Source of the DNA: Cognatishimia activa | GTDB taxonomy: Bacteria; Pseudomonadota; Alphaproteobacteria; Rhodobacterales; Rhodobacteraceae | DNA: 64,000 nucleotides | Reading direction: 5' to 3' | NCBI RefSeq assembly: GCF_026016445.1 | Contig: NZ_CP096147.1 | Location: forward strand, 2,330,501-2,394,500 | Shown here: positions 35,762 through 43,439 of the stretch, in pieces | Layout: each line of letters starts with the position of its first letter | How positions within the stretch are numbered: the stretch's first letter is position 1 | Made by a program: the position numbers and the translations under genes | The notes under the pieces: generated by a model | Database searches by the model: none | Seen by the model: the letters and a program-made list of their open reading frames with translations, nothing else | Told to the model about the DNA's origin: nothing

Positions 35762-36529
35762 TTACGGCTGCTCGTCATCGCTGTCGCCTGGCAGGTCAAA
35801 GAAGCTGTCGGCGTCAGAGAAGTCTTTCTCTTCTTCCTCTTCGCGAGGATCGTCCAGACCGGCAGTGTCTTCACCAGCACCCAGAGTGAAAGTCTCAAGA
35901 CCTTCAATCGCGGATGGCATGCGTGGCTCTGCGTCCATCTCCAGAGATTGCTCTGTGGACACAAGCTTACGACGCTCGTCATCAGACATCACATTGCCTT
36001 CAGCCGCTTGTTTCGCCGCCGCTTTCTGAACCGCTGCGTCCAGCTCGGTCTGCTTACACAAGCCCAGCGCAACCGGATCGATTGGCTGCATGTTTGCGAT
36101 GTTCCAGTGGGTGCGCTCACGGATCGACTGGATTGTTGGCTTGGTTGTGCCAACCAGTTTCGCGATCTGACCATCAGAGAGTTCTGGGTGAAACTTTACC
36201 AGCCACAGGATCGAATTTGGACGGTCCTGACGCTTGGACAGCGGTGTGTAGCGTGGGCCACGGCGTTTTTCTTCGCCCACAGCTGCGGCGTTGAACTTCA
36301 GTTTCAGCTTGTGCAGCGGGTTGCTCTCTGCCGCATCGATCTCTTCTTGAGTGAGCTGGTTATTGGCAACTGGGTCAAACCCCTTCACGCCACCAGCCAC
36401 ATCACCGTCTGCGATGCCTTGGATTTCCAGCTCGTGCATACCCACGAAGTCCGCAATCTGCTTGAAGCTGATTGTGGTGTTATCAACCAGCCACACAGCG
36501 GTGGCTTTTGCCATAATCGGTTTCGCCAT
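35762..36529 (-). CDS. DUF1013-family protein (conserved alphaproteobacterial regulator candidate)
   Basis: A 255-residue cytoplasmic protein. The N-terminal half reads AKATAVWLVDNTTISFKQIADFVGMHELEIQGIADGDVA, a helix-turn-helix-like region. A second such segment is SILWLVKFHPELSDGQIAKLVGTTKPTIQSIRERTHWN (about 105-142). The end (about 220-255) is strongly acidic with five Glu in a row. I recognise this as the DUF1013 family of alphaproteobacteria; a role in transcription is plausible from the folds but is inference. A strong AGGAGG precedes the ATG. Two adjacent stem-loops occupy its leader (36559-36598), and a terminator follows the gene. Confidence 0.8.
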   Translation of the reverse strand: MAKPIMAKATAVWLVDNTTISFKQIADFVGMHELEIQGIADGDVAGGVKGFDPVANNQLTQEEIDAAESNPLHKLKLKFNAAAVGEEKRRGPRYTPLSKRQDRPNSILWLVKFHPELSDGQIAKLVGTTKPTIQSIRERTHWNIANMQPIDPVALGLCKQTELDAAVQKAAAKQAAEGNVMSDDERRKLVSTEQSLEMDAEPRMPSAIEGLETFTLGAGEDTAGLDDPREEEEEKDFSDADSFFDLPGDSDDEQP

Positions 36530-36558
36530 TTCGGCCTCCTAGAATACAGGTGTCCCCT

Positions 36559-36598
36559 CGTCAGACTTTGCGTCTGACGGCATCCTTTGGGGGGATGC
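36559..36598 (-). promoter_or_regulatory. Twin stem-loops in the DUF1013 leader
   Basis: Two hairpins stand side by side. CGTCAGAC / GTCTGACG (8 bp perfect, 5-base loop) is at 36559-36579. GCATCC / GGATGC (6 bp, 7-base loop) is at 36580-36598. They lie 30-69 bp upstream of the start codon, with no T-run. They may be a leader regulatory element or a processing site. Confidence 0.5.
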
Positions 36599-36662
36599 GG
36601 GTTTCCGTTGTCGGGGAACTTGCAGCCGATATAGTGCGCTTGAGTGAAAAAGGAAAGAGTGA

Positions 36663-37301
36663 ATGCGGTTTCTGGTTTCTGCCCTTCTGGCGTTTGGATT
36701 GACGACATCGGCATTGGCTGAAGGTGAAAAGGCGGGTGAATTTGACTACTACGTTCTTGCACTCAGCTGGTCACCAAACTGGTGCGCAATTGAAGGCGAT
36801 GCCAAGGGCTCTCCGCAATGTGATCCACGAGAGGATCATGGCTGGATTTTGCACGGGCTCTGGCCGCAATTCCATCGTGGATGGCCAAGCTATTGCCGGA
36901 CCTCAGAGCGCGCTCCTTCACGTGGCATGACCAGTGACATGGCTGACATCATGGGCACATCGGGACTGGCTTGGCATCAATGGAAGAAACACGGCACCTG
37001 TTCTGGTCTGTCCGCAAGCGGCTATTTTGAGCTTTCCAGAGAGGCTTATGAGAGGATCGAGCGCCCTCAGATTTTACGCAAGCTCGACAAATCTGTGCGC
37101 CTTCCTGCCCATTTGATCGAAGAAGTCTTTCTAAAAGAAAACCCCGGGCTTTCACCCGAGGGTCTCACGGTGACGTGCAAGCAGGGTTACATTCAAGAGG
37201 CCCGGATTTGCCTGTCCAAAGACCTCGATCCGGTACCTTGCGGCCGCGATGTAATCAAAGATTGCACTCTATCGGATGCGCTCTTTGATCCTGTGCGCTA
37301 G
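36663..37301 (+). CDS. Ribonuclease T2 family protein, catalytic Glu replaced by Gln
   Basis: A secreted or periplasmic RNase T2 homologue of 212 residues. The signal peptide is about 1-19 (ends SALA-E). The fold opens with YYVLALSWSPNWC. Conserved site CAS I is HGLWPQF with His64. CAS II reads WHQWKKHGTC with His105, Lys109 and His110, but the position between His105 and Trp107, normally the catalytic Glu, is Gln106 (codon CAA). Disulfide Cys residues are present. The enzyme would cut RNA by cyclic phosphate transfer if still active. It is divergent from DUF1013 and convergent with the sterol-desaturase gene, with 2 bp between stops. Confidence 0.9.
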   Translation: MRFLVSALLAFGLTTSALAEGEKAGEFDYYVLALSWSPNWCAIEGDAKGSPQCDPREDHGWILHGLWPQFHRGWPSYCRTSERAPSRGMTSDMADIMGTSGLAWHQWKKHGTCSGLSASGYFELSREAYERIERPQILRKLDKSVRLPAHLIEEVFLKENPGLSPEGLTVTCKQGYIQEARICLSKDLDPVPCGRDVIKDCTLSDALFDPVR

Positions 37302-37303
37302 GT

Positions 37304-38179
37304 CTATTCCGCAGGGGTCTTAGTTGGGCGCTGGTCTTTAGGCTGCCATCCAGGGCGGTTCACAAGATATTGCCAGGCTTCCCGTGTTGTCCGCGCTTTT
37401 CGTAAGTCGGCAAACACACCGGGCCATTCTGAGAACCACACAGAAATCGGATTTCGCGTGTCAAAATCTCGTGCCAAACCATAGCGTGGCGTTTCTTCCT
37501 CAACCTGAAATGTTCCAAAGAGTCGATCCCAGATGATGGTGATGCCACCGTAGTTCTTGTCGAGGTACTTTCGATCAGACCCATGGTGCACCCGGTGATG
37601 CGATGGCGTGTTCAGAACCCATTCGAGTGGCCCCAGCTTTCCGATAAGCTCTGTGTGAATCCAGGTCTGATAGGCCAGTACCACGATGATCCCAAAGAAG
37701 ATCATTTCTGGGGAAAACCCTAAGAACACCAACGGCAGATGGGCGATAAGAGACCACATGCCTTCCAAAGGCCCAAAGCGAATACCGGTGATGATATTAT
37801 AGTCCCGCGAGGAGTGATGCACGGCGTGCTGCGTCCAAAGGATACGCACCTCATGCGCAATGCGGTGTTCCCAATAATAGGTGATATCCGCAGCCAAGAC
37901 AGCCAGCGCCAACCCCCACCACGTCATTGGGATGGACCAGCTCACAAGGTTCTCGGACAGGATATAGAAAATGCCGTAGGCCCCAGTCATTATAAAGATC
38001 TCAACCACCAAATAGGGGATTTGTGTGGAGGCGCTGACAAGCATCTCGGCAAAGGTGCGCCCCTTGTGTTCGCCTTTGAACAGGGCTTCGGCGATCTCAA
38101 TTAACAAGATCGCGATACCAATCATAAAGAACGCTTCATCAATCTGCGTTCCCAAGATCTCCAGACCTTCAATCGTCAT
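37304..38179 (-). CDS. Sterol desaturase / fatty acid hydroxylase family membrane protein
   Basis: A di-iron membrane oxygenase candidate of 291 residues. Histidine clusters are EHRIAHE, HAVHHSSRDYN and HRVHHGSDRKYLDKNYGG, the spacing of the fatty acid hydroxylase superfamily. Membrane helices lie near 14-34, 50-75, 85-110 and 145-175. The lipid substrate is not readable. The start at 38179 (GAGGGAGC upstream) overlaps the tetR stop by 4 bp (ATGA), so regulator and enzyme are co-translated and the enzyme is likely the regulator's target. Confidence 0.88.
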   Translation of the reverse strand: MTIEGLEILGTQIDEAFFMIGIAILLIEIAEALFKGEHKGRTFAEMLVSASTQIPYLVVEIFIMTGAYGIFYILSENLVSWSIPMTWWGLALAVLAADITYYWEHRIAHEVRILWTQHAVHHSSRDYNIITGIRFGPLEGMWSLIAHLPLVFLGFSPEMIFFGIIVVLAYQTWIHTELIGKLGPLEWVLNTPSHHRVHHGSDRKYLDKNYGGITIIWDRLFGTFQVEEETPRYGLARDFDTRNPISVWFSEWPGVFADLRKARTTREAWQYLVNRPGWQPKDQRPTKTPAE

Positions 38180-38724
38180 GCTTTTGCTCCCTCTGAAAGC
38201 AGGCCCCATGCAAAGTCGGCGGCTTGCTTGGATGTCGCCTCTTCGTTGCGCACCATTTCCCAGCCTGCATAGATTAGGTTTTCATAAGCTCGTGCGAACC
38301 ATTCGGCGGGCACTTCTTTGCGCAGGCCGCCTTCGGCTTGTGCTTTTTTCACATCTCTGACCAATTCATCAAAGTCAGATTGGATACGCTCGGCGATGTC
38401 ACCTGTCTGGGCGGCGGCCTCTGTCGCAAGAAACATCTGGCGAGAGGCGAGCGGCAGCATCGCTTCAAGCGCAAGGCGTAAACCCTCTGTGTATGAGGGC
38501 GCACCTTTCACCGCCTCATCCACAGCCGCATCCAGCTCGTCCATAGCGTTTCGTGCAAGAGCACGGATCAACTCATCCCGCCCGGCAAAATGCCGATGCA
38601 AGGTCGCCCGCCCGACGCCAGCCAGTTCGGCAACATCTGACAATGAGGCTCCGGGGTTTTTCCCGAAAATCTCAAAGGCTGCTTCCAAGATGGCCGTTTC
38701 AGTATTTAGTCGTTTTCGAATCAT
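38176..38724 (-). CDS. TetR-family transcriptional regulator
   Basis: A 182-residue regulator. The N-terminal helix-turn-helix is TAILEAAFEIFGKNPGASLSDVAELAGVGRATLHRHFAGRDELI (about 8-52), and a helical ligand domain follows. Its ligand is unknown. The gene overlaps the sterol-desaturase-family gene by 4 bp. The start is doubtful: ATG at 38724 and ATG at 38742 both lie in a perfect palindrome (38723-38742), and neither has a Shine-Dalgarno sequence. I give the shorter form because the family fold starts there. Confidence 0.85.
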   Translation of the reverse strand: MIRKRLNTETAILEAAFEIFGKNPGASLSDVAELAGVGRATLHRHFAGRDELIRALARNAMDELDAAVDEAVKGAPSYTEGLRLALEAMLPLASRQMFLATEAAAQTGDIAERIQSDFDELVRDVKKAQAEGGLRKEVPAEWFARAYENLIYAGWEMVRNEEATSKQAADFAWGLLSEGAKA

Positions 38725-38742
38725 GAGACAAAGATGTCTCAT
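38723..38742. promoter_or_regulatory. Perfect palindrome over the tetR start, likely TetR operator
   Basis: Arms ATGAGACA and TGTCTCAT (8 of 8) with a 4-bp spacer. It covers the candidate start codons of the TetR gene and lies about 104 bp from the divergent DUF2946-like gene. TetR proteins commonly bind such palindromes to repress their own operon. Confidence 0.7.
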
Positions 38743-38845
38743 TTGATACAAAATTCAACCCCTGCAAATTAGATTTCCCCACTGAGGCATTCTGCGCATT
38801 GAGTTTTTTCGTGACCCACGTAAAACGCCAGCAACTAATTGTGCG

Positions 38846-39232
38846 ATGCCAGTGACCCGTTTTCGAACCTATTTCCAGATTTATGAACGCTACGCGGCGC
38901 TGATCTTTTTGATCATCGCGCTGACGCTGCCGCGTATCTCTGCTGTTTTGGTTGAATTCATCCCTGGCGTTGAAACAGTGATTATCTGTACTGGAAGCGA
39001 ATATATCTCTGTCACGCTTGGCCCGGATGGTGAACCTCTGAACACCGAAGAAATTGGAGAGGCGCATTGTACACTCTCTGACGTCACGCAAGTGGATCAG
39101 GCTGAATCGCCTTATTGGCACATCCTTGCGGCAAGCTTCCACAAAGCGTTTTCCATTAAGGAAAACTGGCAGCTGGCTACGCTAAACTTCTCTCCTCACG
39201 CGCCAACGCGCGCGCCTCCTACGTCGATCTGA
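38846..39232 (+). CDS. DUF2946-like small membrane-anchored protein
   Basis: A 128-residue protein with one hydrophobic segment (about 16-37, YAALIFLIIALTLPRISAVLV). Its periplasmic part carries IICTGSEYISVTLGPDGEPLNTEEIGEAHC. The ICTG...TLxxDG...C pattern recalls DUF2946 proteins, which sit in copper or iron uptake loci. The classical CxxC pairs are incomplete here, so the family link is moderate. It precedes the PepSY protein gene by 38 bp on the same strand, and the two are probably one operon. Divergent from the tetR gene. Confidence 0.6.
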   Translation: MPVTRFRTYFQIYERYAALIFLIIALTLPRISAVLVEFIPGVETVIICTGSEYISVTLGPDGEPLNTEEIGEAHCTLSDVTQVDQAESPYWHILAASFHKAFSIKENWQLATLNFSPHAPTRAPPTSI

Positions 39233-39270
39233 ACACACTCAACCCTCAGATCTACATAGGAATAATCTAA

Positions 39271-40572
39271 ATGACCGATGCAACTGCACCGGCTCCATCC
39301 GCGTCTCATACGACCGGAGGAGCCTTCTACCGTCTTGTCTGGAAATGGCACTTTCTGGCCTCTCTTTATGTTCTGCCTTTCATGACCATGTTGGCCATCA
39401 CCGGCGGCATCTATCTGTACAAACCCCAAATCGAAAACTGGCTTTATGAAGACCGTATGCATGTGGAGGTCGCCGGTCCGGCACTCCCCTTAGCGTCACA
39501 AATTGCTGCGCTTAAGGAACACTCTGGCATCACACGGCTACGTGGCGTGACCAGCTTTGATGACCCATCGCGCAGCACTTTTCTCGAGTTCAATGATAGC
39601 CAAAAGGTTCGCTCATATGCCTGGGTGAACCCCTACACAGGAGAAGTTCTTGGCGCAGTCGCGAGAGATGAAACCGTGATGCGGTTGCTCAAGAAATTCC
39701 ACGGCGAATTGCTGTTAGGAAAATTCGGCACGAAATTCGTTGAGCTTTCGGCGCACTGGGCCATCGTCATGTTCATCACAGGCGCCTACTTGTGGTGGCC
39801 GCGCGGTAACCGAAGCTTGAAACAAGCTATTCGGCCACCGAAGGGATCCCCAAAACACGGCCGCAGCTGGTGGCGCGAAACGCATCTTTTCACGGGGCTG
39901 CTTGCAACCGTTCTTGTTGTGCCAATACTGATTACCGGCCTACCTTGGACGGACGTTTGGGGCGGCGGACTATCTTACGTGCAAAGCGAAACAGGACAAA
40001 AATCGCAATCCCTAAGGTTCAGCCGTTCTGCGCCGAATTCCACAGCCTCCGAAGGCACGCAAATCGCTTATGAAGAGGTCTTTGCCATTGCCAAGGCGGA
40101 AGGCCTGAAAGCGCCATATGAAATGCGGCCACCGCGCAATGAAAGGGCTGCATTCTGGGTTCGCTCTGCCAGCAGCAATCGTTTTGAGCAATCCGAACTG
40201 ATCGTGGATCAATACAGCGGTGATATCCTAAGGCGGTTCAATTTCTCGGAAAACCCGCCAGTCGCCAAAGCAGTATCTTTGGGTATCTCATTTCACCAAG
40301 GGGAACTCTACGGCCGCGTGAACCTGATCCAGAATACCATGGCGGCCATTTTGGCGTTTGTCTTGGCGATCACCGGCTTTGTTGCTTGGTGGAAACGTCG
40401 GCCAGCAGGCAAGCTTGGTGTACCGCATGCACCTGAAGCTGCACTCAGTCCGATGATGATCATCTTGGTGATCTTCTTGTCGGTACTTTTGCCATTGGTC
40501 GGCGCATCTTTGATCGTCGCTTTGATCCTTGATTGGCTCCTGTTCCAGCGCCTCGGCTGGTTCCGAACTTAA
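39271..40572 (+). CDS. PepSY-associated transmembrane protein (iron-uptake/reductase type)
   Basis: A 433-residue inner-membrane protein. The N-terminal block FYRLVWKWHFLASLYVLPFMTMLAITGGIYLY is the PepSY-associated helix signature. Further helices lie near 165-185, 210-235, 350-373 and 385-425. Conserved His residues (WKWHF, HWAIVMFITGAYLWWPR, ETHLFTG, FHQGEL) could bind heme. Some relatives act as ferric-siderophore reductases beside TonB receptors; that role is inference here because no receptor gene is adjacent. The ATG is preceded by TAGGA. Confidence 0.85.
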   Translation: MTDATAPAPSASHTTGGAFYRLVWKWHFLASLYVLPFMTMLAITGGIYLYKPQIENWLYEDRMHVEVAGPALPLASQIAALKEHSGITRLRGVTSFDDPSRSTFLEFNDSQKVRSYAWVNPYTGEVLGAVARDETVMRLLKKFHGELLLGKFGTKFVELSAHWAIVMFITGAYLWWPRGNRSLKQAIRPPKGSPKHGRSWWRETHLFTGLLATVLVVPILITGLPWTDVWGGGLSYVQSETGQKSQSLRFSRSAPNSTASEGTQIAYEEVFAIAKAEGLKAPYEMRPPRNERAAFWVRSASSNRFEQSELIVDQYSGDILRRFNFSENPPVAKAVSLGISFHQGELYGRVNLIQNTMAAILAFVLAITGFVAWWKRRPAGKLGVPHAPEAALSPMMIILVIFLSVLLPLVGASLIVALILDWLLFQRLGWFRT

Positions 40573-40676
40573 ACGAGCGAACGGCAGGCTGATATCCTCA
40601 ACCTGCCATTCATCTTTGTAAAAATACTCTGGGGGAGACTGTACCAGTTCACTCGGGGGCAAAGCCCCCTCCCCGA

Positions 40677-41657
40677 TCAGACCTTCAGCACAATTTTCCC
40701 GATATGCGCATTGGTTTCCATTCGCGCATGCGCACTGGACGCTTCCTCAAGCGGGTATTCGGAATCAATCACCGGAGCGATCCGGCCTGCGTCCAGCAAA
40801 GGCCAAACGTGAGCCCGTAGCTTCTCTGCAATCTTTGCCTTTGCAAAATCGCTTTGAGGGCGGAGCGTCGAACCCGTGATCGTCAATCGACGCAGCATGA
40901 CCTGTGCAAAGTTCAGCTCCACCTTTGGTCCTTGCAGGAAAGCGATCTGAACGAGGCGCCCTTCTGTGGCCAGAGCTTTCACGTTGCGCGGGAGGTAGTC
41001 ACCACCAACCATATCAAGGATCACGTTTGCGCCACCTTCGGCCTTCATCACCTCGACGAAGTCACCCTCGCGATAGTTGATCGCCTGCTCAGCCCCAAGT
41101 TTACGGCACACTTCACATTTTTCATCAGATCCCGCAGTTGCGAAGACACGCGCTCCCATAGCACTGGCCAACTGAATTGCTGTCGTCCCAATGCCAGAAC
41201 TTCCGCCGTGCACGAGGAACTTTTCGCCTGCTTTCAAGCCAGCGCGATCAAAGACATTGCTCCAAACGGTGAAGAAAGTTTCGGGCAAACAGGCTGCTTC
41301 ACGCAGCGCCATGCCCTTAGGTACAGGCAAACAATGTGCTGCTGGGGTCAGAACGTATTCCGCATAGCCACCGCCCGGCAGCAAGGCACAAACCTCGTCA
41401 CCTTCTTGCCACTCAGTGACATTTGGTCCGACGGCGGCAATCAAACCGGAGGCCTCAAGGCCCGGCAATGGGCTCGCAGAGGGCGGTGGGCGGTAGAGCC
41501 CCGCGCGCTGCAACGCATCTGGGCGGTTCACACCAGCATAGGCCACTTTGATCAGAACTTCGCCCGCACCCGGCATTGGCACCGGCTGCTCGCTGAGTTG
41601 TAGAACCTCTGGGCCTCCCGGCTCAGAAATTTCGATTGCGCGCATGGCTTCGCTCAT
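40677..41657 (-). CDS. NAD(P)H quinone oxidoreductase, PIG3-like (zinc-free MDR family)
   Basis: A 326-residue medium-chain reductase. A GroES-like domain (about 1-120) contains VAYAGVNRPDALQRAG and GLEASG. A Rossmann domain follows, with VHGGSSGIGTTAIQLA (about 143-158) as nucleotide loop and INYREGDFVE. Zinc ligands are absent, as in quinone oxidoreductases. It should reduce quinones or enals with NADPH. GGAG precedes the ATG at 41657. It is followed upstream on the same strand by the COQ9 gene (30 bp), so they may be one transcript. Confidence 0.9.
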   Translation of the reverse strand: MSEAMRAIEISEPGGPEVLQLSEQPVPMPGAGEVLIKVAYAGVNRPDALQRAGLYRPPPSASPLPGLEASGLIAAVGPNVTEWQEGDEVCALLPGGGYAEYVLTPAAHCLPVPKGMALREAACLPETFFTVWSNVFDRAGLKAGEKFLVHGGSSGIGTTAIQLASAMGARVFATAGSDEKCEVCRKLGAEQAINYREGDFVEVMKAEGGANVILDMVGGDYLPRNVKALATEGRLVQIAFLQGPKVELNFAQVMLRRLTITGSTLRPQSDFAKAKIAEKLRAHVWPLLDAGRIAPVIDSEYPLEEASSAHARMETNAHIGKIVLKV

Positions 41658-41687
41658 GAACGTCTCCGCTTTCTTGTTAGATTTCGA

Positions 41688-42356
41688 TTAGCGCCAGCGT
41701 CCCGGCATATTGGTTGCGTGAGTTGGCGCTTTCACTCTGGATAGCGCCTCAATGGGGCCCGCAAATACCTTGCCAAAGGGGCTCTTGCTAAACGCAGCTT
41801 TGGCTTTCTCAAATTGCATGACATTCTCGATACGTCGGTCAAGGAAAGCCCAGGTGGCTTCATGCCCTTCACTATCGTCTCCCAGCCAATACAGAACCGT
41901 AGCGCCATAAACCGCGCTGAGGGTTGCACGTTTGGAATACCAATTGATGTCATCAGAGGTATCACCTAGCGCAGTCCAAATGACGTCAGCCGTGCCCCAG
42001 ATCAATTGAGAGCCGGTGCCGGCATATTTTGGCAGCGCAAAAAGCGTAGACCCACGACGCACCACTTCTTTGTCTTCAATCAATTGAAGGCGCAACTTCA
42101 CTGCATGGGCGATACGATCTCGGAACCGCATGTCATCCAATTCCGCCTCAGCGAGCGCTTTGACCATCTGCGCATCACCCTGCTTATGGAAGGCCGCTGC
42201 CAAGTCGACCGCGCCTCTAGGGCAAACCGCCTTTGCGACAATTGGTTCCACACCGGAATCGCTGATCGCAGCCTTAAAAGTCGCCTCTCCCCAGCCGTCA
42301 AAGGCCACATGTGGCAGCGCCGATTCGATCAAACGACCCTTAATTTCTTCGCTCAT
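41688..42356 (-). CDS. coq9: COQ9-family ubiquinone biosynthesis protein
   Basis: A 222-residue member of the COQ9 family, lipid-binding proteins of TetR-like fold that assist ubiquinone synthesis. Recognisable blocks are LIESALPHVAFDGWGEATFKAAISDSGV and the C-terminal domain with DINWYSKRATLSAVYGATVLYWLGDDSEGHEATWAFLDRRIENVMQFEK. The start at 42356 has AGGAGAG upstream; the longer frame adds nine residues without likeness. Divergent from rpsU. Confidence 0.92.
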   Translation of the reverse strand: MSEEIKGRLIESALPHVAFDGWGEATFKAAISDSGVEPIVAKAVCPRGAVDLAAAFHKQGDAQMVKALAEAELDDMRFRDRIAHAVKLRLQLIEDKEVVRRGSTLFALPKYAGTGSQLIWGTADVIWTALGDTSDDINWYSKRATLSAVYGATVLYWLGDDSEGHEATWAFLDRRIENVMQFEKAKAAFSKSPFGKVFAGPIEALSRVKAPTHATNMPGRWR

Positions 42357-42469
42357 GAGGCTCTCCTGCTGGTTCGCGGGCATACTAGACAGATCAAATC
42401 GCCTTTGCTATAGGGCGAGCTCCTGCAATCTTTATTGCAACTTCAACTTAGAAAGGTGGTGAAAACCAC

Positions 42470-42676
42470 ATGCAGGTTAGTGTTCGCGACAACAACGTCG
42501 ATCAGGCGCTTCGTGCCCTGAAGAAAAAGCTGCAGCGTGAAGGTGTCTTCCGTGAAATGAAGCTCAAGCAACATTTCGAGAAGCCGTCTGAGAAAAAAGC
42601 GCGTGAGAAAGCTGAAGCGATCCGCCGTGCCCGTAAACTGGCACGTAAGAAAGCCCAGCGCGAAGGTTTGCTCTAA
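42470..42676 (+). CDS. rpsU: Ribosomal protein S21
   Basis: A 68-residue basic 30S protein. [39 protein letters not shown] and a C-terminal Arg/Lys-rich tail are standard for S21. S21 assists initiation by helping base pairing at the Shine-Dalgarno site. GGTGG-like bases precede the ATG. A strong UUCG-loop terminator follows 31 bp later. Confidence 0.97.
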   Translation: MQVSVRDNNVDQALRALKKKLQREGVFREMKLKQHFEKPSEKKAREKAEAIRRARKLARKKAQREGLL

Positions 42677-42707
42677 GCAGATCCAGCTTTGGACACAGAG
42701 AATAGAT

Positions 42708-42740
42708 AACCCCCAAGGTTCGCCTTGGGGGTTTCTTTTT
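42708..42740 (+). terminator. Rho-independent terminator after rpsU
   Basis: An 11-bp stem (AACCCCCAAGG / CCTTGGGGGTT) with an exceptionally stable TTCG tetraloop, followed by TCTTTTTG. Confidence 0.95.
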
Positions 42741-42763
42741 GTCTTTAACCCATCTTGATCCAT

Positions 42764-42780
42764 TTTAGAATTATTCTAAA
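42764..42780. promoter_or_regulatory. Irr box (iron control element) before the ferritin gene
   Basis: TTTAGAA-TTA-TTCTAAA is a perfect palindrome matching the alphaproteobacterial ICE consensus TTTAGAA-N3-TTCTAAA. It is 45 bp upstream of the ferritin ATG. Irr, which is degraded when heme is plentiful, would hold ferritin down under iron limitation. Confidence 0.8.
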
Positions 42781-42824
42781 TTAGTAAGAGCAAGCCGCCG
42801 CCAGCACCCAACATATTTGAAGGA

Positions 42825-43340
42825 ATGAACATGCAGTTGAAACCCGATCTCGCGCAGGCTCTAAACAATCAGGTCAATGCAGAGCTTTCTGCCGCGCACA
42901 ACTATCTGGCAATGGCGGCTTATTTTGATTCAATTGATCTTCCAGGCTTTGCGCAATGGTTCCGCGCGCAATCCACTGAGGAAACCCAGCACGCGATGAA
43001 GTTTTATGACTTCGTCGTGAAACGCGATGCAGATGTAACGCTCACTTCCATTGACGCGCCCAAGCAAGCTTTTTCAGGACCTATCGAGGCGATCGAAACC
43101 GCCCTTGCCATGGAGCAAAGCGTTTCAGCTCAAATCCATGCACTTTATGGGCTGGCCTCTGACGCCAAAGACTATGCGGCTCAATCTCTGTTGAACTGGT
43201 TTTTAGATGAACAAGTTGAGGAGGAAGACAGCTTCCGCAATCTGCTAATCCAAACACGCGCCGCTCAGAATGACCCCTGGAACCTACAGGTTCTCGATAA
43301 AGAACTTGCTGCTCGTCAGATCGAACCCGCCCCAGCCTGA
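42825..43340 (+). CDS. ftnA: Non-heme ferritin
   Basis: An iron-storage protein of 171 residues. The four-helix bundle with ferroxidase residues is visible: NQVNAELSAAHNYLAMAAYF (Glu, Tyr), QSTEETQHAMKFYDFV (Glu, His) and FLDEQVEEEDSFRNLL. Length and sequence suit bacterial FtnA rather than bacterioferritin (no heme Met). The start ATG at 42825 could also be the one at 42831. An Irr box lies upstream, linking expression to iron and heme status. A hairpin without a T-run follows at 43372. Confidence 0.93.
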   Translation: MNMQLKPDLAQALNNQVNAELSAAHNYLAMAAYFDSIDLPGFAQWFRAQSTEETQHAMKFYDFVVKRDADVTLTSIDAPKQAFSGPIEAIETALAMEQSVSAQIHALYGLASDAKDYAAQSLLNWFLDEQVEEEDSFRNLLIQTRAAQNDPWNLQVLDKELAARQIEPAPA

Positions 43341-43371
43341 GAAAGTTAGGTCAACTTCGTGTGATCTGAGT

Positions 43372-43394
43372 AGGCGCCATTTACCTTGGCGCTT
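43372..43394 (+). terminator. Hairpin after the ferritin gene
   Basis: Arms AGGCGCCA and TGGCGCTT (one G-T pair) around a 7-base loop, 31 bp past the ferritin stop. The following sequence ACTTC is not a real T-run, so this is at best a weak terminator. Confidence 0.4.
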
Positions 43395-43439
43395 ACTTCG
43401 CTAACCTACGACCGCAAATGAGTTAGCAGGATAGCCGTC

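Noticed and set aside
43372..43432. Possible riboswitch in the hairpin-rich gap before yghU
   Set aside because: Only one simple hairpin is clear, and I could not match it to any riboswitch consensus.
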